64,000 bases of DNA from Gp1-AA122 sp035631655 (GTDB taxonomy: Bacteria; Acidobacteriota; Terriglobia; Terriglobales; Acidobacteriaceae). Position 1 is the first letter of the stretch. Each line of letters begins with the position of its first letter. Under the pieces are notes generated by a model. That model had not been told where the DNA came from, made no database searches, and was given only the letters and a program-made list of their open reading frames with translations. Positions 25,097-32,857 of this stretch are shown piece after piece. The stretch is from assembly GCA_035631655.1 (NCBI GenBank), contig DASQIH010000002.1, forward strand, positions 1 to 64,000, given 5' to 3'. Both the position numbers and the translations under genes were made by a program.

Positions 25097-26083
25097 ATGC
25101 ATCGGTTGCATTCCATGTGGCGTTTTCTGGTGGCCATCCAACTTCTGCCTGCGCTCGAAGGCGGCGAGGAAACTCTTGTCGGCGGCCAAGCCGTGCTGGA
25201 AGGGGTGATGATGCGTTCTCCCCACGCTTGGGGAATCGCCGTCCGCAAACCCTCCGGCGAAATGGCTATTCACAGTGAACAATTGGAGCGCCTCTCGGAA
25301 AAACATAAGTGGATGGGATGGCCGGTCGTCCGCGGAGTCATGACTTTGGGACACGCGATGACTCTCGGTTTCCGGGCACTTCGTTACTCGGCCAATGTTG
25401 TGTTGGACCAGGTGCCCGCCGACGAGAAAGGTAAGAAGCTCGAGATCAGCAGCTGGCTGGCGGCAGTCAACATCATCATCTCAGTCGGCTTCTTCATCTT
25501 TATGTACAAGTTCCTGCCGCTGGTCGCAGCGACCGAACTGAGGCGCGTTAATCCAGTTTTCGGTGAGCGGATCATCTTTAACCTGATAGACGGCGCAATT
25601 CGCATTGCGCTATTTCTCCTGTTTATCTGGGCGACGTCGCTGCTGCGGGATATCCGCCGCGTCTATCAGTACCATGGCGCCGAGCATAAGACGGTCTTCG
25701 CATTCGAAGCCGGCGACCCGCTGCAGACCGGCGAGGTGCAGAAGTATTCGACCTATCACCCGCGCTGCGGCACCAGCTTCCTGATGACCGTGATGATCAT
25801 CTCGATCCTGATCTATACCTTGGTTCCGTCGGTAACGTTCTGGGGACGCTTTGTGGCTCGCATTGCACTGCTGCCGTTAATTGCCGGGCTGTCGTACGAA
25901 GTCATCCGCTTCGCCGCCAAGCATCGCGGCTCGCTCTTTGCCCTGATGACCGCCCCAGGCCTCTGGCTGCAACGCATCACCACGCAGCCGCCGTCGGATG
26001 ACCAGGTTGAGTGCGCGATCAAAGCCCTCGACGAAGCTATGCAACTGGAAAAACAGCATGGCGGAGAACTGGTGATCGCCTAG
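25097..26083 (+). CDS. DUF1385 (YqhQ-like) membrane protein
   Basis: The product from ATG 25097 (328 residues) begins RHS-like WRFLVAIQLLPALEGG and has the DUF1385 hallmarks: GGQAVLEGVMMRSPHAWGIAVRKP, HKWMGWPVVRGVMTL, two to four membrane segments, and the YQYHGAEHKTVFAFEAGD and STYHPRCGTSFLM blocks containing conserved His and Cys residues. The function of this family is unknown, although it is often found just upstream of prfA, as here. TTG 25061 would give a longer start, and 25097 is chosen as the first ATG. The 3' gap to prfA is occupied by an S23 gene element. Confidence 0.85.
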   Translation: MHRLHSMWRFLVAIQLLPALEGGEETLVGGQAVLEGVMMRSPHAWGIAVRKPSGEMAIHSEQLERLSEKHKWMGWPVVRGVMTLGHAMTLGFRALRYSANVVLDQVPADEKGKKLEISSWLAAVNIIISVGFFIFMYKFLPLVAATELRRVNPVFGERIIFNLIDGAIRIALFLLFIWATSLLRDIRRVYQYHGAEHKTVFAFEAGDPLQTGEVQKYSTYHPRCGTSFLMTVMIISILIYTLVPSVTFWGRFVARIALLPLIAGLSYEVIRFAAKHRGSLFALMTAPGLWLQRITTQPPSDDQVECAIKALDEAMQLEKQHGGELVIA

Positions 26084-26112
26084 CGGCCCCCCGCCGCGAA
26101 ATCACATCGTCT

Positions 26113-26556
26113 GTGGTCGTTGGTCCTTGGTCGTTGGCCTCCTTCAAAATAGACTCCACTGCGGAGGCTCACATGTCATCATCATTTAGGGATTTGCGCG
26201 TGTGGCAGGAAGCATTGCGATTATCGGCCGAGACTTATCGAATCACGACAGGTTTCCCCAGGCATGAGCTCTATGGTTTGAGCCAGCAGATGCGCCGGGC
26301 AGCCGTTTCCGTCCCCAGCAATATTGCGGAGGGCAAGGGCCGACGCACCGATCGCGAGTTTGGACAATTCCTATTCCATGCCCGCGGTTCACTGCTCGAG
26401 CTTGAAACGCAGGTTATGATCGCTCATGAATTGCGCTACATTTCAGAGCAAGAGATGAACAAATTCTTAGAAAAGGCAGCCACCGTTGGCAGAAGTTTCA
26501 GTGGTCTAAGCAATGCTATTTCAGGGCCAAAGACCAACGACCAACGACCAACGACT
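26113..26556. repeat. Heptad inverted repeat bracketing the S23 gene
   Basis: A left arm of the GGTCGTT type at 26115-26139 and a right arm at 26525-26549 are reverse complements at 23 of 25 positions. Both consist of 7-bp units. The arms enclose the four-helix-bundle gene, and the right arm runs through its last codons to the edge of the prfA start codon. The whole unit lies between DUF1385 and prfA genes, as an insertion would. Confidence 0.85.
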
Positions 26557-26565
26557 CATGTTTGA
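26173..26565 (+). CDS. Four-helix bundle protein of the S23/23S-IVS family
   Basis: The 130-residue protein has the S23 signature: FRDLRVWQEALRLSAETYRIT, LYGLSQQMRRAAVSVPSNIAEG, and RRTDREFGQFLFHARGSLLELETQ. The same family is encoded inside 23S rRNA intervening sequences of some bacteria and related to Avd proteins of diversity-generating retroelements; free-standing copies have no known role. The start ATG 26173 has GGAGG at 26163-26167. The C-terminal residues GPKTNDQRPTTHV are encoded by the right repeat arm, and the stop TGA lies eight bases into prfA, with the overlap ATGTTTGA. Confidence 0.85.
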   Translation: MSSSFRDLRVWQEALRLSAETYRITTGFPRHELYGLSQQMRRAAVSVPSNIAEGKGRRTDREFGQFLFHARGSLLELETQVMIAHELRYISEQEMNKFLEKAATVGRSFSGLSNAISGPKTNDQRPTTHV

Positions 26566-27637
26566 AAGACTCGACCAAATCGAAGCCCGCTACGAGGAAT
26601 TGACCCACGCCCTCGCCTCGCCGGAGATCATGAACGATTCGGCGAAATACCAGAAGACTGCCAAGGCGCACAGTGAAATCACTCCCGTCGTCGAACGCTA
26701 CCGGGAGTACAAGGATCTGAAGAAGGGAATCGCTGAAAGCAAGGCTGTGCTGGCCGATGAAAAAGATCCTGAGATGCGCGCCTACGCTCAGGAAGAACTG
26801 GACAAGCTAGAAGCCCGTCTGGCTGAGACCGAGCAGGAACTGAAAGTCCTGCTGCTACCCAAAGATCCAAATGACGAGAAAGACGTCATCCTGGAAATCC
26901 GCGCCGGAACGGGCGGCGATGAGGCCACGCTGTTTGCCGCGGAGATGTTCCGCATGTACACCCGATATGCCGAGAGCCAGGGCTGGAAAGTGGAAGTGCT
27001 GAATACCTCGGAGTCGGGTGTTGGCGGCTTGAAAGAAGTGATTGCCCTGATTTCTGGCGAACGGGTCTACTCGCGCTTGAAATACGAAAGCGGCGTGCAC
27101 CGTGTGCAGCGAGTCCCGCAAACCGAACAGCAGGGACGCGTGCATACTTCGGCGGTTACAGTTGCCGTGCTACCCGAGGCCGAAGACGTGGATATTAAGA
27201 TCGAGCCAAAAGACCTGCGGATCGACACCTTCTGCTCTTCCGGGCCCGGCGGTCAGTCGGTGAATACAACCTATTCTGCGGTCCGTATCACCCATCTTCC
27301 GACCAATACTGTGGTCAGTTGTCAGGACGAAAAGTCGCAGATTAAGAACCGGGACAAGGCGATGCGGGTCTTGCGTTCGCGTCTCTACGAAATGGAAATG
27401 CAGAAGCAGCAGGAGGCGCTCGCGAAAGAGCGCAAGACCATGGTGGGGAGCGGAGACCGCAGCGAGAAAATTCGTACTTACAACTTCCCGCAGAACCGCG
27501 TGACCGACCACCGCATCGGCCTCACTATCCACCAGCTAGAAGCCGTGATGGACGGCAAGCTCCAGCCCCTGGTGGAAGCGTTGGTGACTCATTACCAAGC
27601 CGAAAAGCTGAAGCAGGAAACCGCATCTGTGGTCTAA
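26558..27637 (+). CDS. prfA: Peptide chain release factor 1
   Basis: The 359-residue protein is a class-I release factor: N-terminal coiled coil (FERLDQIEARYEEL), EIRAGTGGDEATLFAAEMFRMY, the recognition loop region with GERVYSRLKYESGVHRVQRVP, and the GGQ catalytic motif in SSGPGGQSVNTTYSAVRITH. RF1 reads UAA and UAG and releases the polypeptide at the ribosome. The family member is identified by the spacing of the RF1-type loop and by prmC downstream, its methyltransferase. The start is ATG 26558, where homology begins; the frame is open to 26513 only because of the repeat. The S23 element sits directly upstream and could influence its expression. Confidence 0.96.
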   Translation: MFERLDQIEARYEELTHALASPEIMNDSAKYQKTAKAHSEITPVVERYREYKDLKKGIAESKAVLADEKDPEMRAYAQEELDKLEARLAETEQELKVLLLPKDPNDEKDVILEIRAGTGGDEATLFAAEMFRMYTRYAESQGWKVEVLNTSESGVGGLKEVIALISGERVYSRLKYESGVHRVQRVPQTEQQGRVHTSAVTVAVLPEAEDVDIKIEPKDLRIDTFCSSGPGGQSVNTTYSAVRITHLPTNTVVSCQDEKSQIKNRDKAMRVLRSRLYEMEMQKQQEALAKERKTMVGSGDRSEKIRTYNFPQNRVTDHRIGLTIHQLEAVMDGKLQPLVEALVTHYQAEKLKQETASVV

Positions 27638-27749
27638 GTAGCGCCGCCGTCCCGGCGGCTGTCCTGCGGGCGTCCCGCCCGCAGCAACAACAGATTCCGA
27701 TCTGAAGAGGAGATTGAACCGGCGAATGCCGGCGGGAGGCCGGCGCTAC
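27638..27749. repeat. GTAGCGCCG-type inverted repeat between prfA and prmC
   Basis: GTAGCGCCG at 27638-27646 and CGGCGCTAC at 27741-27749 form the ends, and CCCGGCGG/CGGGCGTCCCGCCCG hairpins lie inside. The first half is nearly the same as the copy at 37432-37480. The spacer holds no gene. Confidence 0.75.
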
Positions 27750-27753
27750 TCCC

Positions 27754-28614
27754 TTGTGGTCAAATATCCGTGTGCGCCTGAAAGACGCCCTCATTTCCGC
27801 CATAGACGGTCTCACCGCCGCTCATGTCGGCTCACCTCGCATGAATGCGGAAGTGCTCCTCATGTTCACGCTGAGTTGCGATCGTGCTTACCTTTATGGG
27901 CACCCGGAACGGGAACTGACAGAAGATGAATCGAGCCGTTACGGCCAGGCCCTTGCGCAGCGCTGTCATGGAGTTCCCTCGCAATACATCACCGGCCACC
28001 AGGAGTTCTGGGGCATGGACCTGATCGTTTCGCCAGCCGTACTAATTCCGCGTCCTGAAACTGAGCACGTGATCGAAACCATATTGCCACTAGCTCGCAA
28101 TGTGGCGAAGCCCAAGATTGTGGAGGTTGGAACCGGCTCGGGCTGCATCGCTCTGGCTTTAGCCAAGGAATTGCCCGAAGCCGAAATCCACGCCACCGAG
28201 ATATCTCCAGCAGCCCTAGAGATTGCCGGGGCCAATGCGGCCCGCGCGCAATTGCAATCTCGCATTCACTTCCACCAAGCTGATTTGCTCCAGGGCCTCG
28301 AACCCGGCTCCTTTGACTTCGTCGTCTCCAATCCCCCTTACGTCGGCGAATCCGAAGAGGACCAGGTTCAACTCGAAGTCCGTAAGTTCGAACCGCGCAG
28401 CGCAGTTTTTGCCGGTCCCACCGGCCTGGAAATCATCGAACAACTCGTCCCCGCGGCCGGCGCCGCCCTTAAACCCGGCGGATGTCTGGTGATGGAAATC
28501 AGCGGCTCCATTGCTGCCGGTGTGCGGCAGTTACTGGCTGATTGGCAGGAAGTTCGAATTAGCGACGATCTGCAGGGCATCCCCCGCATCGCCTGCGCCC
28601 GGAAACCACAATAG
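27754..28614 (+). CDS. prmC: Release factor glutamine methyltransferase
   Basis: The 286-residue protein has the PrmC layout: N-terminal helical domain (RLKDALISAIDGLTAAHVGSPRMNAEVLL), YITGHQEFWGMDL, LIPRPETEHVIE, the SAM motif VEVGTGSGCIALALA and the catalytic NPPY in VSNPPYVGE. It methylates the Gln of the GGQ motif in release factors. The pairing with prfA just upstream is common and supports the call. The start is TTG 27754, chosen because the domain begins there; no better codon is visible. The gap to prfA is filled by a dispersed repeat. Confidence 0.95.
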   Translation: MWSNIRVRLKDALISAIDGLTAAHVGSPRMNAEVLLMFTLSCDRAYLYGHPERELTEDESSRYGQALAQRCHGVPSQYITGHQEFWGMDLIVSPAVLIPRPETEHVIETILPLARNVAKPKIVEVGTGSGCIALALAKELPEAEIHATEISPAALEIAGANAARAQLQSRIHFHQADLLQGLEPGSFDFVVSNPPYVGESEEDQVQLEVRKFEPRSAVFAGPTGLEIIEQLVPAAGAALKPGGCLVMEISGSIAAGVRQLLADWQEVRISDDLQGIPRIACARKPQ

Positions 28615-28767
28615 CTGGGAAAGCCGCTCTGGCCGTTTTCCATCTGCTCGGGCTACACTATTCGGTGCCAGCCACACTGTAAGTGCGCTGCCAAATTCGT
28701 TTCGCATCAGGGCATGCCTTCAGAGACTGCGGAAAAACTCCGATTTCTGGCTTTGGAAACATCGTTT

Positions 28768-30990
28768 ATGCGTCTACTTCTTGCATTATTAATTGTTTCC
28801 TCAACCGCCTTGGGTGCGGCTCAAACCGTGGTGGAAGGCGCTGTCCACGACTCGTCCGGCAATCCCGTTCGCGCCGCCAAAGTCCTTCTCGAACGCACGA
28901 GCGGCGTACCTGGGCATATCAATACGACGGACGACAATGGCCGATTCCACTTCGCTGCTGTTGATGCAGGCGCCTACCGGCTGAAGACGGAAGCTCCCGG
29001 CTTTTACACATCCGACTATGAACTCACCGTCCGTCCTCGTCAGCCGGTCACGCTCACGATCGAGTTACAGCCCGCGAAAACCGCCCAGCAGACGGTTGAA
29101 GTAAAGGCACTTTACCGCGCCGTGGATCCCGAGAAGACCGGCAGCTCCCAAACTTTTACGCACGAAGACTTGGAGCGGCTGCCTGATCCTCTCGTTGAGA
29201 ACACAAATGCTCTCGTGGCTAACCTCACGCCGGGCGCGAGCCAGAGCCACGACAACTTCATCAACGTCCGCGGCAACGAATTCTCCCTGCACGAATTCAT
29301 AAACGGAGTTTCATTCCTCGACAACACGCAGCCCCAGTTCGGCCCGGGAGTTAGTCCGCAGATTTTTGAGACGGTGGACCTGATGACCGGAGGCTTCGCT
29401 CCCGAGTACGGCAACCGTTTCGGTGGGGTGCTCGATATCACCACCCGCTCCGGTGCAACCATGCAGGGACAGGGCGACGTCAACTTCCGCGGCGCTACTG
29501 TGAGCAACTACGACTTGAATGCCGACTATGGCGGCCAGATCGGCAAGATTGGCTACTACTTGTTTGCTGATGGCTTTACCTCGGGCCGCTATCTGGACCC
29601 GCCTGAGCCAGGGGAACTGCACGATTTCGGTCAAGGCTCCCGCGCCACCGCCCAGTTGGACTGGCACTCGAGCAAAGACACTTTGAAGCTCCTCCTCATG
29701 GGCGGCGGCACAAATTTCCAGCAGCCGAATCTCACCGAGGACCAACTCGTCGGCCGCGATGCGGACCGGCATCTAAGGCAGCACACCGCCATCCTGAACT
29801 GGCTGCACAATTTCTCGTCCAACACCTTGATCTCGACCTCATTCTACGAGCGGCTCGGTTCAGACCGCGTCCTGCCGACCACCGACCCAGTCACCCCGTT
29901 GTCGATAGCCTCGCGCAGCACGCTGACAGTTGGCATTAAGAGCGACCTCTTCCGTCTGTGGCATAACCACGTTCTTAAAGGAGGCATTGAGCTGCTCCGT
30001 CTGCGGGAACTGGAGAGCTTCTTCTTCGACAGCCGCGGCGATCCTGACGTCTTTCCTCCCTTCAGCGCCGGAAGGAAGGGCGGGCAGGCCAGCGCGTACT
30101 TGCAAGATCACTTTTCGCCCTTTCGGAATCTCTGGGTGGATGTCGGCGCACGGTACGACCACTTCCAGCTGGTGCAGACTGGTGTCCACCTAAGTCCCCG
30201 TTTGGGGCTTGCCTATCATGTCAACCGTACAAATACGGCCATTCACGCGGCCTACAACCGCTTCTTCTCGCCCCCGCCTATCGAGTACTCGCTCCTGGCT
30301 AGCTTCATCGGCCACAATGCAATTGATCCCAGCCAAAGGGTGGGCGACGTCCGGGCATATACGCAGAATTATTTTGAGGTAGGACTAGCGCAGGAACTGC
30401 ACCCGAGAATCAGCCTGGAGGTGAATGCGTATCTGCACACCGGGCACAACAGCTTCGAAAATCACGAGATCAGCATCTCCCGTATCTTTCTGCCTATTAA
30501 CTTCCACACTGCACGTTCCACTGGTGCGGAGCTGATCATGAACATGCGCCAACTCGAACGGCTCGGAATCAGCGGCCGCTTCCAATACGCCGTAGCTCGC
30601 ACTTTTTTCTACGGCCCAGTCACGGGCGGTTTCACCGGCGACGAAATTCTTGCTCCTGGCGAACGCATCATGCCTGCATTCGACCAAACCCATACCGGTA
30701 CGGCTCAGCTCTTCTACCACAATCGCTGGCGCAGCTTGTGGGCAGGCAGTGCAATGCGTTACGGCAGCGGGACGGTGGTCGAAAGAGGGCCTCGTCTACC
30801 GCAACATCTGACGGCCGATCTCGCCACCGGGTTGAACCTCTGGAGCACTGAGCCGCGCCGGCTCGACCTGGAGCTCGACATCACCAACGTCTCGGATAGC
30901 CGCTACAAAATTGCCAAGGAAAGCGAAGAAATTCCCATCCAATATGCTCCTTCGCGCACGATTGGCGGCAGCTTGAAATTCCACTTCTGA
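28768..30990 (+). CDS. TonB-dependent receptor with carboxypeptidase-regulatory-like N-domain
   Basis: The protein from ATG 28768 has 740 residues. A signal peptide (RLLLALLIVSSTALGAAQ) precedes a beta-sandwich domain VEGAVHDSSGNPVRAAKVLLE (residues 23-100), followed by a plug domain with VRGNEFSLHEFINGV, FETVDLMTGGFAPEYGNRFGGVLDITTRSG. The rest is a barrel of alternating strands that ends in SLKFHF, with a final aromatic residue as in outer-membrane barrels. The substrate is unknown. This domain order is widespread in Acidobacteria. The upstream frame to 28714 is not taken because the signal peptide starts at 28768. No TonB or transporter partner lies nearby. Confidence 0.87.
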   Translation: MRLLLALLIVSSTALGAAQTVVEGAVHDSSGNPVRAAKVLLERTSGVPGHINTTDDNGRFHFAAVDAGAYRLKTEAPGFYTSDYELTVRPRQPVTLTIELQPAKTAQQTVEVKALYRAVDPEKTGSSQTFTHEDLERLPDPLVENTNALVANLTPGASQSHDNFINVRGNEFSLHEFINGVSFLDNTQPQFGPGVSPQIFETVDLMTGGFAPEYGNRFGGVLDITTRSGATMQGQGDVNFRGATVSNYDLNADYGGQIGKIGYYLFADGFTSGRYLDPPEPGELHDFGQGSRATAQLDWHSSKDTLKLLLMGGGTNFQQPNLTEDQLVGRDADRHLRQHTAILNWLHNFSSNTLISTSFYERLGSDRVLPTTDPVTPLSIASRSTLTVGIKSDLFRLWHNHVLKGGIELLRLRELESFFFDSRGDPDVFPPFSAGRKGGQASAYLQDHFSPFRNLWVDVGARYDHFQLVQTGVHLSPRLGLAYHVNRTNTAIHAAYNRFFSPPPIEYSLLASFIGHNAIDPSQRVGDVRAYTQNYFEVGLAQELHPRISLEVNAYLHTGHNSFENHEISISRIFLPINFHTARSTGAELIMNMRQLERLGISGRFQYAVARTFFYGPVTGGFTGDEILAPGERIMPAFDQTHTGTAQLFYHNRWRSLWAGSAMRYGSGTVVERGPRLPQHLTADLATGLNLWSTEPRRLDLELDITNVSDSRYKIAKESEEIPIQYAPSRTIGGSLKFHF

Positions 30991-31016
30991 GGGTCCGTTT
31001 CGAGTCAGTTCCCCGT

Positions 31017-31190
31017 GTCATTCCGAGCGGAGCGAGGAATCTGCTTTCCTGTTCCTGACGAAACAGCAGATTCCTCACGGCTGAAGCCGCTTCGCAATGA
31101 CGAGGATTAGATAGTCTACCGGCGACAAGTAAAGGCGGTGTGGACGCGGGTCTTTGACCCGCCTTGCCCGCGTCAAAGACTCGGGCCCAC
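31017..31190. repeat. GTCATTCCGAGCG hairpin plus GGGTC-type palindrome
   Basis: GTCATTCCGAGCGGAGCGAGG at 31017 and the inverted GCAATGAC near 31094 form the outer arms; AGGAATCTGCT and AGCAGATTCCT form an 11-bp stem inside. A second palindrome (GCGGGTCTTTGACCCGCC) at 31146-31163 follows, before purF. No gene is seen. Confidence 0.65.
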
Positions 31191-31207
31191 ATTTCTCTAA
31201 AGAAAAA

Positions 31208-32638
31208 TTAGCGCCTGGTCGCAGTGGCAGGCTGAATTTCTTCCACATCAACCCAATCGGTGGGATATTTGCCGGTGTAGCAAGCCGAGCAGTAGGTAGT
31301 CTTCTCTCCGTCGCCACAGGCTTTCTTCAGACCCTCAAGAGAAAGGTAAGCCAAGGAATCCGCCCCAATGTACTCGCAGATCTCCTCGACCGACTTATTG
31401 GCGGCTATGAGTTGTTTCTTCGACGGCGTATCGACCCCGTAGAAACAAGGCGAAATGGTTGGTGGACAGGAAATACGCATGTGTACTTCACGCGCGCCGG
31501 CTCCTCGAATCATGCGCACAATCTTGCGGCTGGTAGTGCCGCGCACGATGGAATCATCAATGAGCACGACACGCTTACCTTCCAGGAGAGAGCGAACCGG
31601 GTTCAGCTTTAGCTTGACTCCGAAGTCGCGTACCGACTGTGAGGGCTCGATAAACGTCCGTCCTACGTAATGGTTTCGGATCAGGCCGAAACGGAAGGGA
31701 ATCCCGCTCTCGGCCGCGTAGCCCATAGCAGCGGTTACACCCGAATCCGGGACAGGAACAACGATATCGGCCTGTGCCGGCGCTTCTCTGGCCAGTTGGC
31801 GGCCTAAGGCATCGCGGCTCATGTCCACCGGACGCCCGAAGACCAAACTGTCGGGGCGAGAAAAATACACGTGCTCGAAAATGCAGCTCGATTGCGGACC
31901 GGAAGGCGAATAGAAGTGGGAAGAAATTCCTTCGGAGCCCACCACGACGAGTTCTCCTGGCTTCACATCGCGCTCATAGGTAGCGCCAATCAGATCAAAG
32001 GCGCAGGTCTCAGAGGCAAAGACAATGGTGTCTCGCTTCTCCCCGGATTGCGCCGGAATGCGTCCCATTGCCAAAGGCCGGAAGCCGCGAGGATCGCGCG
32101 CCGCAAAAATGCGGTCCGAGCTGATCATCACCAGAGACAACGCCCCGTCCACCCGGCGGAGCGCGTCGGCCATGGCTTCCGGAAGCGTGTGCTCCTTCGA
32201 AAGCGCAATCAGGTGAACGATCACCTCGGTATCGCTATTGGTCTGGAAGATTGAGCCCTGGCTCTCCAGCCGGCTACGGATTTCGAGAGCATTGACCAGG
32301 TTTCCATTGTGCGCCAGCGCCACCTGGCCTTTATTCGATTGCACCATGATGGGCTGGGCATTGAGGAGGGCCGAATCGCCCGCCGTGGAATAGCGCGTAT
32401 GCCCAATGGCTAAGGTCCCGCGAAGTTTCGTGAGCACCTCTTCGGTAAAGATGTCGGCCACCAGACCCATTGCCTTGTGGACGTGCAGGCCCATGCCATC
32501 AGAGCTCGCGATGCCGGCCGATTCCTGCCCGCGATGCTGCAGGGCGTGCAAGCCCAGATAGGCGAGCTTCTCCGCTTCAGGATGTGCATAAATCGCGACC
32601 ACGCCACACTCTTCACGGAATTTGTCCATGGCTGTCAT
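31208..32638 (-). CDS. purF: Amidophosphoribosyltransferase
   Basis: The 476-residue enzyme has the N-terminal glutaminase domain with the catalytic Cys11 after a short propeptide (KFREECGVVAIYAH), RGQESAGIAS, GHTRYSTAG, and the phosphoribosyltransferase domain with the PRPP loop VVLIDDSIVRGTTS. Cysteines in SCPPTISPCFYG and TYCSACYTGKYP are placed as in the iron-sulfur type of B. subtilis PurF, so it is probably an FeS enzyme. It makes phosphoribosylamine, the first step of purine synthesis. It follows purL on the minus strand with a 219-bp repeat-filled gap between. Confidence 0.97.
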   Translation of the reverse strand: MTAMDKFREECGVVAIYAHPEAEKLAYLGLHALQHRGQESAGIASSDGMGLHVHKAMGLVADIFTEEVLTKLRGTLAIGHTRYSTAGDSALLNAQPIMVQSNKGQVALAHNGNLVNALEIRSRLESQGSIFQTNSDTEVIVHLIALSKEHTLPEAMADALRRVDGALSLVMISSDRIFAARDPRGFRPLAMGRIPAQSGEKRDTIVFASETCAFDLIGATYERDVKPGELVVVGSEGISSHFYSPSGPQSSCIFEHVYFSRPDSLVFGRPVDMSRDALGRQLAREAPAQADIVVPVPDSGVTAAMGYAAESGIPFRFGLIRNHYVGRTFIEPSQSVRDFGVKLKLNPVRSLLEGKRVVLIDDSIVRGTTSRKIVRMIRGAGAREVHMRISCPPTISPCFYGVDTPSKKQLIAANKSVEEICEYIGADSLAYLSLEGLKKACGDGEKTTYCSACYTGKYPTDWVDVEEIQPATATRR

Positions 32639-32647
32639 AAATTTTTC

Positions 32648-32847
32648 TTTGTCATCCTGAGCGAGGGCGCCAGCCCGAGTCGAAGGACCCCGCGTTTGCT
32701 CATGCTAGCGATGCTGCTGCGAGGCATCCTCACCAGCAGCTCTTAATTGAAATGCATCGCAACCTTTGTCACAGTGCACACAATCAGGGATCGTTCGACT
32801 TCGCTTGCGCTCGCTGCGCGAGCCAAGCTTCGTGTTCAGGATGACAA
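32648..32847. repeat. Two TCATCCTGAG-type repeats in opposite orientation between purL and purF
   Basis: TTGTCATCCTGAGCGAGG at 32648 with its CGAAGGACCC partner at 32679 forms one copy. The reverse-oriented copy at 32786-32847 ends GTGTTCAGGATGACA, complementary to the start of the first. The two could pair across about 130 bases. Confidence 0.6.
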
Positions 32848-32857
32848 CCTTGTTTGC

